Source: Inconstantimicrobium porci
GTDB taxonomy: Bacteria > Bacillota > Clostridia > Clostridiales > Clostridiaceae
Direction: 5' to 3'
DNA: 45,177 nucleotides
Assembly: GCF_009696465.1 (NCBI RefSeq)
Contig: NZ_VULX01000021.1
Location: 1 to 45,177, forward strand
Made by a program: the position numbers and the translations under genes. Shown here piece by piece: positions 14,846-23,394 of the stretch. Below the pieces are notes generated by a model. That model was not told where the DNA came from and made no database searches. It worked only from the letters and a program-made list of their open reading frames with translations. Each line of letters starts with the position of its first letter. Position 1 is the stretch's first letter.

Positions 14846-15281
14846 TTGCATTTAATAAGGAAAGATTTCAGTAAAATAACTGTACAAAATTTATTAAATG
14901 AAGCACTTATCAATCGTTCAACTTTTTATAAACATTATAAGGACAAGTATGATGTAGCAGAACAGCTCTGTGAAAAAGTAAACAATATACTTGTTGAAAA
15001 TGTCAAGAAACGATTCTATGTCTGTTCTCCATTCATACGGATACCATACATCTTTATGATGATATGTCTGATTTTCTAAAAACAAGCTTTAAGACAAGTA
15101 TTAATTCAGATATTAGCAATAATGAAGCATCTATGACTGATTATCTATCCACTCTATATGCTTCACTTGTTATGACCTCAATAAAATGGTGTCTAGAGAC
15201 TGATAATTATGATGAGCTTGAAAAAAAGCTGCCACACTTTTAGGTACTTTTATGCATTATAAAAACTTACTTGTTAAATGA
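14846..15281 (+). pseudogene. TetR-family regulator broken by two frameshifts
   Basis: The first frame (TTG at 14846) gives the TetR helix-turn-helix: FSKITVQNLLNEALINRSTF, then YKHYKDKYDVAEQL. Coding then shifts near 15010-15050 into another frame (HLYDDMSDFLKTSFKTSINS, then YLSTLYASLVMTSIKWCLET). It shifts again at the A7 run near 15226, giving KKAATLLGTFMHYKNLLVK and the stop at 15279-15281. Joined together, the three parts make one ordinary TetR protein. The shifts leave no functional product. Confidence 0.75.
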
Positions 15282-15679
15282 TACGTACTAATTATAATAA
15301 AAGAAAATGGGACCATTTACTCTTGAAGAGTTCAATAAAAAACGTGATTATATTATCTCCTTCTTACTGTGATAGTCACAATAAACCATAACCATTATAC
15401 ATATTTTAACACTTGATTAATAATCATTTAGTTTTGAATTTTCTTTACAGTAAAATAAGAAACACCTCAACCGTATTTAAAACACAGCTGAGGTGTAACA
15501 TTGTAAATTACATCTTAATGCTTATAATAATATACATTTATTAGACAAAATGTAACAAAATTTTCATTTGAATTCTGTAACTTCTCCCATTGCCACATCT
15601 AGGATCATCATTATTAAAAAGCTTATAGTAAATCCTATTGTTGCTATGTTTGTTTAATGGGGCCTCTTTCAACATTATT
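15282..15679. other. Intergenic region of about 400 bp with a hairpin
   Basis: A short open stretch (MGPFTLEEFNKKRDYIISFL at 15307-15372, plus strand) may be a gene fragment. ACACCTCA (15462-15469) pairs with TGAGGTGT (15489-15496) and is followed on the minus strand by TTTCTTATTTT, so it is a likely terminator for leftward transcripts. Nothing else was recognised. Confidence 0.4.
15462..15496 (-). terminator. Terminator-like hairpin downstream of the HD-GYP gene
   Basis: There is an 8-bp perfect stem with a 19-nt interior and a T-rich tail on the minus strand. It lies 185 bp beyond the HD-GYP stop. Confidence 0.45.
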
Positions 15680-16738
15680 TTACTCAATAACCAATTCTTT
15701 TACGTATAAATCTTTATTTTTCTTCAAATCTATAAATTCATCACCCTTTAATAGTAATGGATTTTTTATATCATTAATGTTCATTTGAAGAACCTTAGCT
15801 ACATCACCATTATTTAGCTTAACTTCTTCACCTATATAGAAATTACACATATGCTCTAAAAATATTTTTGAATATTTATAGTCTAATAGCTTATAACTTT
15901 TTTCCTGAATCGCTTTTAATGGAGCAAATATACCTTGTTCCTCTATAAAGCCCTTATTTGAATTCATTACATCAAATTCATCTGCAATTGCTATTATTTT
16001 AGCAATTGAATGAATCTTTTCCTCAGTAATTCTAAGCGGATATCCTGATCCATCACATCTTTCATGATGCATTAATACTCCATATGTAACAGCTTTATCT
16101 ATACTCTTGATGCTCTTCATAACATCATAAGCAATTAATACATGATCCTTTACCTTATAATTTCTTTCTATCATTATTAAGTCTGGTTCTACCTGAAGCT
16201 CTTTAGCAATCTTTGTAATTCCAAAGTCATGCAATAAGGCAGCCTGTATAACCAAGTTAATTGTTTTATCTGCAAGTCCTATCCATTTTGCAAGCAATGC
16301 ACTAAGTACAGCAACGTTAACGCCATGCTTGTAAATATAATCGTCTACATCAGCCTTAAAAAGCACTGTATTTAAGGCCAGCTCACTATTATTTAGTTGT
16401 TTTTCTACTTTAGCCGCAAATTCCTGCAGATCCTCTATACCGTTTTCATCCAAAGAGTTTCTTTTGGCAAACATTCTTTTTAATTTATCAGCTACTTCTA
16501 AGAATGCTTTCTCAACTTTTTTCTTTTCTATAGCTTTTCTCTTTTCACCTAATACCCCCTCAGGTATATATACCTGCACATGATTTGTAAGATATACATC
16601 GTTAAGTCTATCAATGATATTTTCATCCAAAACACTTCCTTTTTTCAATAAAAGTGTATCATTACTAATCACATCTTCTGAAACGACCATACCAGGAATT
16701 AATTCTTTTACGCTCATATCAAAAATTTCTTCTGTCAT
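15680..16738 (-). CDS. HD-GYP domain protein, probable cyclic-di-GMP phosphodiesterase
   Basis: The protein has 352 residues. The N-terminal ~100 residues (VKELIPGMVVSEDVISNDTL and onward) form a DUF3391/SAF-like strand-rich lead with no membrane segment. The HD-GYP domain spans about 125-300. It contains LLHDFGITKIAKEL (HD pair), a His in VKDHVLIAYDV, and MHHERCDGSGYPLRI, where the HHE/GYP triplet is complete. Such proteins hydrolyse c-di-GMP. AIADEFDVMNSNK follows as in active members. The C-terminal ~50 residues (GEEVKLNNGDVAKVLQMNIN) resemble a small beta domain. It is monocistronic. Confidence 0.85.
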   Translation of the reverse strand: MTEEIFDMSVKELIPGMVVSEDVISNDTLLLKKGSVLDENIIDRLNDVYLTNHVQVYIPEGVLGEKRKAIEKKKVEKAFLEVADKLKRMFAKRNSLDENGIEDLQEFAAKVEKQLNNSELALNTVLFKADVDDYIYKHGVNVAVLSALLAKWIGLADKTINLVIQAALLHDFGITKIAKELQVEPDLIMIERNYKVKDHVLIAYDVMKSIKSIDKAVTYGVLMHHERCDGSGYPLRITEEKIHSIAKIIAIADEFDVMNSNKGFIEEQGIFAPLKAIQEKSYKLLDYKYSKIFLEHMCNFYIGEEVKLNNGDVAKVLQMNINDIKNPLLLKGDEFIDLKKNKDLYVKELVIE

Positions 16739-17186
16739 TATACTTTATCCCCCCATTTATTAACCTATACTCCCACTAAAATACAACAATCCTTTTTTTA
16801 TTATCAAATAATATATCGAACAACGTTTCCAATATATTTAATTTTTTACACAAAAATATTTTAGCAGCTTTTTATGCAAAAAATGCATGCTACTGCATGC
16901 ATTTATCTATTAATTCGCTTAATCTATACCAATAATTTTGCTTCTTCTCTCCATGATAACTGTATCAGACCATTTGCCATTGCTAAGCTTAGCTATCTTT
17001 TCTCTTATTTACACTATCCCAAATTTTAATAAATTATCTTTATTTTACAACTTTAGCTTTCACAATAAAAGCCTGATTAAGAAATCCTCTTTGATTACAT
17101 AAATAAAAAAAGTCTTTTAGATAAATACTATCTAATATTAGCATTACAAAATCAGAGATTTTGAGTGTCACTTAGGAGGAATAATT
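16739..17186. other. Intergenic region of about 450 bp
   Basis: It holds a perfect 10-bp hairpin, AAATGCATGC-TACT-GCATGCATTT (16881-16904). A minus-strand stretch at about 16920-17010 reads AKLSNGKWSDTVIMERRSKI before a stop and looks like a gene tail, but the family was not identified. Promoter and operator of the rubrerythrin-like gene lie at the right end. Confidence 0.4.
17117..17135. promoter_or_regulatory. Operator candidate upstream of the rubrerythrin-like gene
   Basis: TTAGATA-AATAC-TATCTAA is an exact 7-5-7 inverted repeat 52 bp before the start codon. It does not match the PerR consensus closely. A stress-responsive repressor is plausible given the genes that follow. Confidence 0.45.
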
Positions 17187-17612
17187 ATGGATGAATTAAA
17201 TTTTGTTATTGAAAATCAACTTGGTCTTGCAAAAGACAACGAGGAATTTAAAAGTAGCTTGAATGCCCAATTTACTGGAGAAACAGCAGAAGTAGGACTT
17301 TACCTTGCAATGGCAAGAGTTGCACAGCGTGCTGGTTATCCAGAAATTGCTGAAGTTTTAAAAGTGATAGCATGGGAAGAAGCTGAACATGCGGCTCAAT
17401 ATGCAGAACTATCAGGAAAGATATCTGACTGCACAAAAACTAACATCTCTACAATGATTAAAGGTGAACTAGGCTCAAATAAATTCAAAGCTGACCTTGC
17501 TCAGAAAGCAAAAGATGCCGGCCTTGAAGAACTATATACATTTATAGATCATGCTGCTCGTGATGAAGCTCGTCATGCAAGTATGCTGCAGGGCATGTTA
17601 AAAAGACTATAA
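17187..17612 (+). CDS. Rubrerythrin-like diiron protein without rubredoxin domain
   Basis: The protein has 141 residues in one four-helix ferritin-like domain. Iron ligands are seen as GETAE (residues 31-35), EEAEH (64-68) and DEARH (126-130), two E-x-x-H helices as in rubrerythrins. The C-terminal rubredoxin domain of classical rubrerythrin is absent, so electrons must come from a separate partner. Family members reduce hydrogen peroxide in anaerobes. The ribosome site is TAGGAGGAA. MsrAB follows 43 bp downstream on the same strand, giving an oxidative-stress pair. The C-terminus (MLQGMLKRL) is natural, so this is a short family member rather than a truncation. Confidence 0.85.
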   Translation: MDELNFVIENQLGLAKDNEEFKSSLNAQFTGETAEVGLYLAMARVAQRAGYPEIAEVLKVIAWEEAEHAAQYAELSGKISDCTKTNISTMIKGELGSNKFKADLAQKAKDAGLEELYTFIDHAARDEARHASMLQGMLKRL

Positions 17613-17655
17613 ACTCACTCTTTCCACTGACAAAACCAAAATGTGAGGTGATAAT

Positions 17656-18615
17656 TTGGATGATTTAAACTTAGCTATTTTTGCTGGCGGATGTTTCTGG
17701 TGTATGGTTAAGCCCTTTGATAAATTAGAGGGTGTCCATAAAGTAACTGTGGGCTATACTGGAGGACATACTGAAAATCCTACATATGAAAATGTCTGTG
17801 CTGGCGATACTGGTCACTATGAAGCAGTGGAAATTCTTTATGATGAAAACGTAATAGACTATCTAGATTTACTAGAAGCATTTTTTATGAGTATCGATCC
17901 AACTGATGCAGGCGGCCAGTTTCATGACAGAGGTCAAAGCTATCAGACTGCAGTTTTCTACACTGATGAAAATCAAAAATGCATTGCTGAAGAATATAAA
18001 AGACAGCTTGATGAAAGCGGCAGATATCCAAAGCCTATTGCTGTAAAAATTCTTAAAGCAGAGGAATTTTACGAAGCTGAAGAATATCATCAGGATTACT
18101 ATAAAAAAGATCCAATAAGATACAAGTCTTATTATGCTGCTTCTGGAAGAAAGGATTTTATCGAGCAAAATTCAAAATTGTCTGCTATTGAAAAAGAAAA
18201 GCTAAAAGATATCCTGACACCTACGCAGTATAAAGTAACTCAGGGAAATGGTACAGAACCTCCTTTTGAAAATGAGTACTATGATAATTTTGAAGAAGGT
18301 ATTTATGTAGATATAGTCTCTGGAAAACCACTTTTTACTTCAAAAGATAAATTTGAATCTGGATGTGGATGGCCTGCTTTCTCAAAACCTATCAATAACG
18401 GCTTTGTAAAGGAAGTCGAAGATTTCAGCCACGGTATGTTCAGAACAGAGGTTAGAAGTAAAAATAGTGATTCACATCTTGGACACGTATTTAATGATGG
18501 TCCAAAAGAAAGCGGTGGACTTAGATACTGCATAAATTCAGCTGCACTAAAATTCATACCTAAAGATGATATGGAAAAAATGGGTTATGGACGATACCTT
18601 AAAAAACTAGAATAA
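17656..18615 (+). CDS. msrAB: Bifunctional peptide methionine sulfoxide reductase MsrA/MsrB
   Basis: The protein has 319 residues with a TTG start behind GAGGTGAT. The MsrA domain (1-155) has the GGCFWC active site with Cys13, and resolving-region features such as [13 protein letters not shown]. The MsrB domain (about 180-319) has [24 protein letters not shown] and [12 protein letters not shown], the last holding the catalytic Cys. The paired CxxC zinc sites of some MsrB proteins are absent, as is usual for fused forms. The fusion reduces both S- and R-methionine sulfoxide. Cys is used at the active site, not selenocysteine. It is likely co-transcribed with the upstream diiron protein. Confidence 0.95.
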   Translation: MDDLNLAIFAGGCFWCMVKPFDKLEGVHKVTVGYTGGHTENPTYENVCAGDTGHYEAVEILYDENVIDYLDLLEAFFMSIDPTDAGGQFHDRGQSYQTAVFYTDENQKCIAEEYKRQLDESGRYPKPIAVKILKAEEFYEAEEYHQDYYKKDPIRYKSYYAASGRKDFIEQNSKLSAIEKEKLKDILTPTQYKVTQGNGTEPPFENEYYDNFEEGIYVDIVSGKPLFTSKDKFESGCGWPAFSKPINNGFVKEVEDFSHGMFRTEVRSKNSDSHLGHVFNDGPKESGGLRYCINSAALKFIPKDDMEKMGYGRYLKKLE

Positions 18616-18623
18616 AAAAAGGG

Positions 18624-18712
18624 GTGAAAGACATATTCCGAAGCCTCCGCCCTAACACGCTCCAAGTCGTTTCTTCATATGTCTTGCAACACTTGGATTA
18701 CTAAAGGATGAA
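18624..18712 (+). repeat. Dispersed structured repeat, copy 3 (best preserved type copy)
   Basis: AAGACATAT (18628-18636) pairs with ATATGTCTT (18677-18685). The core between them runs TCCGAAGCCTCCGCCCTAAC then ACGCTCCAAGTCG. A tail, TTACTAAAGGATGAAATT, follows and is shared with 26566 and 31602. It lies between the convergent msrAB and lctP genes. Confidence 0.75.
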
Positions 18713-18718
18713 ATTAAA

Positions 18719-18763
18719 AAAATAGCTGCATAGAAATCATTAAAATTTCTGTGCAGCTATTTT
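18719..18763. terminator. Bidirectional terminator between msrAB and lctP
   Basis: AAAATAGCTGCA and AGAAAT (18719-18737) pair with ATTTCT and TGCAGCTATTTT (18745-18763) around a 7-nt loop, with A-runs left and T-runs right. It serves both convergent operons. Confidence 0.8.
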
Positions 18764-18780
18764 CAATAGTAAAAACTATA

Positions 18781-20328
18781 CTAGTATAATAGTTTTAATC
18801 CTGCAAAACAGATAATTGCTGTTAATACGATAAATAATACATAATAACGTATTGATTTACCCATTAACTTACCTTCTTGTCCAGGCATATTAATAGCAGC
18901 TAGTGCTATTGCTATACTCTGTGGTGAAATCATCTTACCAATGTTAGATCCTGCAGAGTTTGCAGCACATATCCATGTTGGGTCAAAGTTTAAGCTCTTT
19001 GCAGTCTGTAATTGTAATCCACCAAATAAAACGTTTGATGAAGTACCACTACCAGTAACAAAACCTGCGATAGAACCAATTACTGGTGCAACTGCAGGAT
19101 AGAAGCTGCCAGTAACAGCAACAAGTACAACCGCAATCTGATTGCTCATTCCACTATACTTCATAATCATAGCAGCAGCTACAATTGAAGCAATAGTTAC
19201 AACTGTCTTTGACATTTGTTTTATACTGTCTACAAGAACTCCACCAATTTCCTTGAATGAAGCTCCTTGAATCTTTCCTCCAATAATACCAGCTAATAAA
19301 ATTAATACTGCTGGTGATGTAAGCCATGTGAATACTGTTGGTGTACCACCTTGTCCCTGGTATATCTGTACTGAAGTTTTAATTGAACCTAAAGTAGTAT
19401 TAATAGCAGGAACAATTTTTGATGTAGCAAGTAATAATATAAATATTAAGATAAATGGGCTGCAAGCACGAAGACCTTCTGCAGCTGAAGTCTTTTCGCC
19501 AGCCATTTCTTTTGGAAGTTCCATCTTGTATTCAGCTGGTACTTCACCCTTCTTAAGCTTGCTTATTACTATTAATACAACCATTGTAAGAATAGAAGCT
19601 AATATGTCAGTAAGTTCAGGTCCCATGAACTTAGCAGCTAATATCTGAGGAAGTGCAAATGTTAGTCCACTTAATAATGTAGTTAACCACATACCCTTCA
19701 TAGCTTTAATTGATTTTCCAGTTAAGATAACCATTATAAATGGTGTTAAGATAACTAATGGAGCTATCTGTAAAGCAGTAGCAAAAGCAGCATTAGCAGG
19801 ATCAAGACCTGTAAGCTTGGCCAAAGTTACTGTAGGTATACCAACTGAACCAAAACATGTAGGAGTTGAGTCAGCAATAAGACATATAACCGCAGCCATT
19901 ATTGGTTCAAAACCTAATCCACAAAGAATACCTGCCGGTATAGCAATAGCAGTTCCGAATCCTGCCATTCCTTCCATGAAACCACCGAATCCCCATGCAA
20001 TAAGCAGTACAAGTATACGCTTATCACAAGATACAGCAGTAAGCATTCTCTTAATTACATCCATTGCTCCTGTATGAAGGCATACATTATATGTAAAGAT
20101 AGCAGCAATAATAACCACTGAAATAGGCCAAATAGCCATTACTATCCCTTCTAATGCAGCACTAAATAAATTTACAGGACTCATATGCCATACAAAGAAA
20201 GCAACAATTCCTGCAACAACAAGAGTAATTGGACATGCTATATGACCTGGTAATTTGAATCCAGTAAGCGCGATTATTAAACAAATAATCGGTAAAATAG
20301 CAAGCAAAAACATAATCACGTCATTCAT
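18781..20328 (-). CDS. lctP: L-lactate permease
   Basis: The 515-residue protein has about 12-14 membrane helices, the usual LctP size. Family landmarks are WGFGGFMEGMAGFGTAIAIP, LIADSTPTCFGSVGIPTVTL, and NSAGSNIGKMISPQSIAIAL near the C-terminus. LctP carries lactate (and often glycolate) with protons across the membrane. In an anaerobe with a D-lactate dehydrogenase-like gene at 33343, either uptake or export is conceivable. The gene stands alone, without lactate dehydrogenase or Etf neighbours. A 7-4-7 palindrome upstream suggests control by a GntR-type regulator. Confidence 0.93.
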   Translation of the reverse strand: MNDVIMFLLAILPIICLIIALTGFKLPGHIACPITLVVAGIVAFFVWHMSPVNLFSAALEGIVMAIWPISVVIIAAIFTYNVCLHTGAMDVIKRMLTAVSCDKRILVLLIAWGFGGFMEGMAGFGTAIAIPAGILCGLGFEPIMAAVICLIADSTPTCFGSVGIPTVTLAKLTGLDPANAAFATALQIAPLVILTPFIMVILTGKSIKAMKGMWLTTLLSGLTFALPQILAAKFMGPELTDILASILTMVVLIVISKLKKGEVPAEYKMELPKEMAGEKTSAAEGLRACSPFILIFILLLATSKIVPAINTTLGSIKTSVQIYQGQGGTPTVFTWLTSPAVLILLAGIIGGKIQGASFKEIGGVLVDSIKQMSKTVVTIASIVAAAMIMKYSGMSNQIAVVLVAVTGSFYPAVAPVIGSIAGFVTGSGTSSNVLFGGLQLQTAKSLNFDPTWICAANSAGSNIGKMISPQSIAIALAAINMPGQEGKLMGKSIRYYVLFIVLTAIICFAGLKLLY

Positions 20329-20442
20329 TATATAAAACCCCTTTTTTATAAAATACTAGAAAATTTAACATTTTCGATTCTTTTCTACACAATTTTTATT
20401 ATAACACCATTTTATTGTAATAAAAAGATTAACTTGAAATAA

Positions 20443-20460
20443 AACTAGTATAAACTAGTT
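20443..20460. promoter_or_regulatory. Operator candidate for lctP
   Basis: AACTAGT-ATAA-ACTAGTT is an exact inverted repeat 115 bp upstream of the lctP start. On the minus strand a TATAAT with TTTTTA 17 bp before it lies between the operator and the gene (about 20395-20425). Confidence 0.45.
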
Positions 20461-20611
20461 AAGCCAACATAACCCCAGGGATTTCGTATACGTTTTCTTA
20501 GCTTTTATAATACTCTCTCTCATTACCTGTGTAACCATTTTCTTTGAGAGTATTAGTTAGATTATAAAAAAAGCTGTTCTGCAAATAAAATCCAAATAAG
20601 CTTCCTAATTT
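20459..20611 (-). pseudogene. Short decayed coding stretch upstream of lctP
   Basis: The minus-strand frame reads SLFGFYLQNSFFYNLTNTLK, then ENGYTGNEREYYKS, a TAA, and ENVYEIPGVMLA before a final stop. The consistent reading through one stop suggests a dead gene tail. The family is not recognised, and chance cannot be excluded. Confidence 0.25.
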
Positions 20612-20654
20612 ATATATAATTTTTTTATATTAACAAACAATGAACTAATAAAAA

Positions 20655-20687
20655 AACAGACTGATAACCTCAAATTATCAGCCTGTT
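20655..20687 (-). terminator. Terminator of the arsR-arsC-MATE operon
   Basis: AACAG/CTGTT and CTGATAA/TTATCAG form a 12-bp stem with one mismatch, followed on the minus strand by a run of seven T. It begins 4 bp past the MATE stop. Confidence 0.8.
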
Positions 20688-20690
20688 AAT

Positions 20691-22025
20691 CTATGCTCCA
20701 ATATCAACTGTCTTTAAAAAATTTCTTTTTATCTTAAACACGTAAACAATATACGCACAGATTCCTTTCAGTACACTTGTTATGCAAATACTAATCCAGA
20801 CACCATTTATGCCAAAAGGCTTTATAAGTACTAGTGCGCATGGAATTCTCAAAATTGTAAATACAATACTAATAGATGCTGGAATCTTTGGCTTGCCTAT
20901 CCCTGTAAACAAGCCGTTTGAGATCATTTCAACTGCACTGAACATCTGTGAAAATGCCACAACTTTAAGATATGATGCTGCTATATCAATCGTTGCTTCA
21001 TCTCTGATGAACACCCTGATCATCGATTTATTGAACATTAGGAATAAAGATGCCATTATCAATGCATAAGAAACACCAACAACAAGTGCACTTTTATAGC
21101 CTTCCTTGATTCTCTCGTACTTCTTCGCACCATAATTCTGTCCAGTAAAGCCTGCCACGGCTCCATTAAATCCACCGACAATCATAAAGGCAACTGATTC
21201 TATCTGCACACCTATTTTTTGAGCGGCAATTGCATCTGAACCAAAAACTGCAATTATCTTTGCCAACATGATGTTGATAAATGTAAATAATACTCTCTGA
21301 AAAGCCATAGGAAAACCAAGCTTTGCTATTTCTTTTACCTTAGCAAAATCAACACCTATTTCAGCTTTATATTTTAATATTCCATCAGTACTAATTATGA
21401 ATATAATAAACATGATTATATTTGCTATTAACGTGCTCACAGCAGCACCAACAACACCTAGTTTTAAATTATAAATGCATAATGGATCAAGGAAGATATT
21501 AAGCACTACCCCCACTGCATTTATCTTAAATGCCAGCTTGTTATTGCCAAAGCTGTTCATTATCCTCGTAAACATCATATTGAAAAAGGCAAAGAATAAA
21601 ATCGGTGCATTTACTGCTAAATAACTATATGCATCTTTCTCAACTTCAGAGTTATTGAGATTAAGGAATCCAATAAATCCTTTTCCTGCAAAAATTAAAA
21701 CCAGTCCAAAAACTAAAGCAATAATCGCGTTGAGCATTATCCCTGCATTGATATATTCTTTAACTTTCTGGTCGTCTTTCTGACCTATTGAATGCGCAAC
21801 TTTTATGCCGCAGCCAATAATAGCAAGTGAACTTATGGCGTTTCCTATATTCACATAAAGACTTGATGAACCAATGCTTGCCACTGCATTACTGCCAAGC
21901 CTGCCCACCCACATCATATCAATGATATTGTAAGTAAACTGCAGCAGTGAGCTGCCCATAATCGGCAGCGCCAGCATGGTAATAACTGATATTACTTTTC
22001 CTTTTGTTAAATCTACCTGTTTCAT
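20691..22025 (-). CDS. MATE family efflux transporter, third gene of an ars-type operon
   Basis: The 444-residue protein has 12 helices in two halves. It starts VDLTKGKVISVITMLALPIM and has YNIIDMMWVGRLG, the first conserved MATE loop, with GFTGQNYGAKKYERIKEGYK at the start of the second half. MATE proteins export cationic drugs using Na+ or H+. Here it follows arsC by 18 bp and has the operon terminator behind it. It thus occupies the position normally held by ArsB or Acr3. The sequence itself shows no arsenite-specific feature. The link to arsenic is contextual. Confidence 0.9.
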   Translation of the reverse strand: MKQVDLTKGKVISVITMLALPIMGSSLLQFTYNIIDMMWVGRLGSNAVASIGSSSLYVNIGNAISSLAIIGCGIKVAHSIGQKDDQKVKEYINAGIMLNAIIALVFGLVLIFAGKGFIGFLNLNNSEVEKDAYSYLAVNAPILFFAFFNMMFTRIMNSFGNNKLAFKINAVGVVLNIFLDPLCIYNLKLGVVGAAVSTLIANIIMFIIFIISTDGILKYKAEIGVDFAKVKEIAKLGFPMAFQRVLFTFINIMLAKIIAVFGSDAIAAQKIGVQIESVAFMIVGGFNGAVAGFTGQNYGAKKYERIKEGYKSALVVGVSYALIMASLFLMFNKSMIRVFIRDEATIDIAASYLKVVAFSQMFSAVEMISNGLFTGIGKPKIPASISIVFTILRIPCALVLIKPFGINGVWISICITSVLKGICAYIVYVFKIKRNFLKTVDIGA

Positions 22026-22043
22026 TTACTCACCATCTATATC

Positions 22044-22445
22044 TTAAATTTGATTATTCTTAATTCTCTCTGCCAGGTCCTTTACCTTTTCTTCGATAAT
22101 CTTAGCTGTCCTTATAAATTCCTCGTCACTTTTTCCTGTAGGATCTTCGAGTCCCCAGTCTTCTACGTGTTCTGCTTCTAGGTATGGACACACTACATTG
22201 CATCCCATCTTGATAGCTATATCTATCTTTGGAATATCGGTAATCAGTTTTGATTTCTGAGTTTCATTCATATCCACTCCATATAAATCATTAATTATTC
22301 TCACAGCATCCTGGTTTATCTGAGGTTTTGTCTCAGTCCCTGCTGAATAGCTTTCAAAAACATCTGCTCCATATATTTTCCCTAACGCTTCTGCCATCTG
22401 TGATCTGCATGAATTATGAACACAGATAAATGCAACTTTCTTCAT
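22044..22445 (-). CDS. arsC: Arsenate reductase, low-molecular-weight phosphatase type
   Basis: The protein has 133 residues. FICVHNSCRSQMAEAL holds the C-x5-R phosphate loop (Cys8, Arg14). Cys82 and Cys86 in KMGCNVVCPYLE are the relay cysteines of the thioredoxin-coupled class. The general acid is Asp101 in WGLEDPTGKS. This combination separates arsenate reductases from plain tyrosine phosphatases. It reduces arsenate to arsenite in the cytoplasm. It lies between arsR (27 bp upstream) and the MATE gene, with ATGATGAACAAATG spacing and an AAAGGATG ribosome site. Confidence 0.92.
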   Translation of the reverse strand: MKKVAFICVHNSCRSQMAEALGKIYGADVFESYSAGTETKPQINQDAVRIINDLYGVDMNETQKSKLITDIPKIDIAIKMGCNVVCPYLEAEHVEDWGLEDPTGKSDEEFIRTAKIIEEKVKDLAERIKNNQI

Positions 22446-22472
22446 TTGTTCATCATCCTTTCAAAATAAAAT

Positions 22473-22784
22473 TTATCTACAACATTTATTTTCATTATCT
22501 TCATTTACTTCTGTCAGTTTTTCAAGCAGTTCTTCTGCATACTTACTGCCTTCTTCGCTTATAGAATAGTGTGTCCACTTTCCTTCTTTTCTAGCATTGA
22601 CCACCCCAGAATCGCAGAGTATCTTCATATGATGTGATAATGTGGACTGACCAATGTCCATGTTGTTTAGTAGATGACATGCACACTTTTCACCACTCTG
22701 CAGCATTTCAAGTATCATCAGACGTTTTTCATCGCAGAATGCCTTAAAAACTTTGGCATGTTCTTTATATTTATTTTTCATCAC
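22473..22784 (-). CDS. arsR: ArsR-family metalloregulator
   Basis: The protein has 103 residues. A winged helix spans about 10-85: HAKVFKAFCDEKRLMILEML, then DIGQSTLSHHMKILCDSGVV as recognition helix. GEKCACHLL has the Cys-x-Cys in the alpha-3 position that binds As(III) in E. coli-type ArsR. Additional Cys occur at FCDEKR and CDSG, and the tail ends NKCCR. As a repressor it would leave DNA on binding arsenite or antimonite and release arsC and the MATE gene. AGGTGATG precedes the start; M2 is equally possible. Confidence 0.9.
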   Translation of the reverse strand: MMKNKYKEHAKVFKAFCDEKRLMILEMLQSGEKCACHLLNNMDIGQSTLSHHMKILCDSGVVNARKEGKWTHYSISEEGSKYAEELLEKLTEVNEDNENKCCR

Positions 22785-22815
22785 ATCACCTCATATCTAT
22801 TTTTTTCGATATGAC

Positions 22816-22827
22816 TAGTATACACTA
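22816..22827. promoter_or_regulatory. Possible ArsR operator
   Basis: TAGTATACACTA, a palindrome with one mismatch pair, lies 32 bp upstream of arsR in the promoter region. It resembles the perfect site at 11150. Confidence 0.35.
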
Positions 22828-23009
22828 TTTTTTTGAGATTTCAAGAAAATAAATACTAGAAATAATATGAAATATAAAATTACTGATGTGATAGTTAAGA
22901 GATGAATTAGGTGGACAAGCAATAAAACTTCACTTTAAATTATTCCAATTATTGCCTAGCACTTAAGTAGAGTTATAATGTATAATTAATAATAAAGGAG
23001 ATAAAAGAT

Positions 23010-23318
23010 ATGCTTAATTTTTTATATAGGTTTTGTCCATTTGTAATACCAATGGTAATATGTATGTTTATTTATTCAAAGATAGATAAACATGATACGC
23101 TGACTAAAAAAATCAGTTCACACTTAAAAGTAAAAGAGCAGTGGAAAGCATTTTGTTTTGTCTGCTTCATGTTTTTAGTCATAATTATTAGTGGAATTAT
23201 CGGAATGTTTACTCCTATTCCTGAGTATGCATACTCAATATTCTGCGGAATTATTGCTGGATTCTGTATACCTATAGCACTCAAACTTGATCCTAGCAAA
23301 AAGAAATCAATTAATTAA
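23010..23318 (+). CDS. Small membrane protein of unknown function
   Basis: The protein has 102 residues with helices at about 5-24, 48-68 and 75-92 and a Lys-rich C-terminus. AAAGGAGATAAAAGAT gives a good ribosome site. No family is recognised. A truncated relative of its first 37 residues follows at 23395, so the gene or its 5' end has been duplicated. Confidence 0.6.
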   Translation: MLNFLYRFCPFVIPMVICMFIYSKIDKHDTLTKKISSHLKVKEQWKAFCFVCFMFLVIIISGIIGMFTPIPEYAYSIFCGIIAGFCIPIALKLDPSKKKSIN

Positions 23319-23325
23319 TACGTAG

Positions 23326-23367
23326 AAGTTCCTAAGCTGAGCGGAGAAGCTCACCTTTAAGGGACTT
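23326..23367. repeat. Two-part hairpin between the duplicated small membrane genes
   Basis: AAGTTCCT (23326-23333) pairs with AGGGACTT (23360-23367) with one G-U pair, enclosing TGAGC/GCTCA (23338-23342 with 23349-23353). It resembles the members of the hairpin arrays. Confidence 0.5.
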
Positions 23368-23394
23368 AACTTATATTCTAAGAACGCGATAAAT

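Noticed and set aside
20462-20600. Riboswitch in the lctP leader
   Set aside because: AATACTCTC/GAGAGTATT can pair, but the order of motifs fits no riboswitch class known to me, and the stretch looks more like a decayed reading frame.
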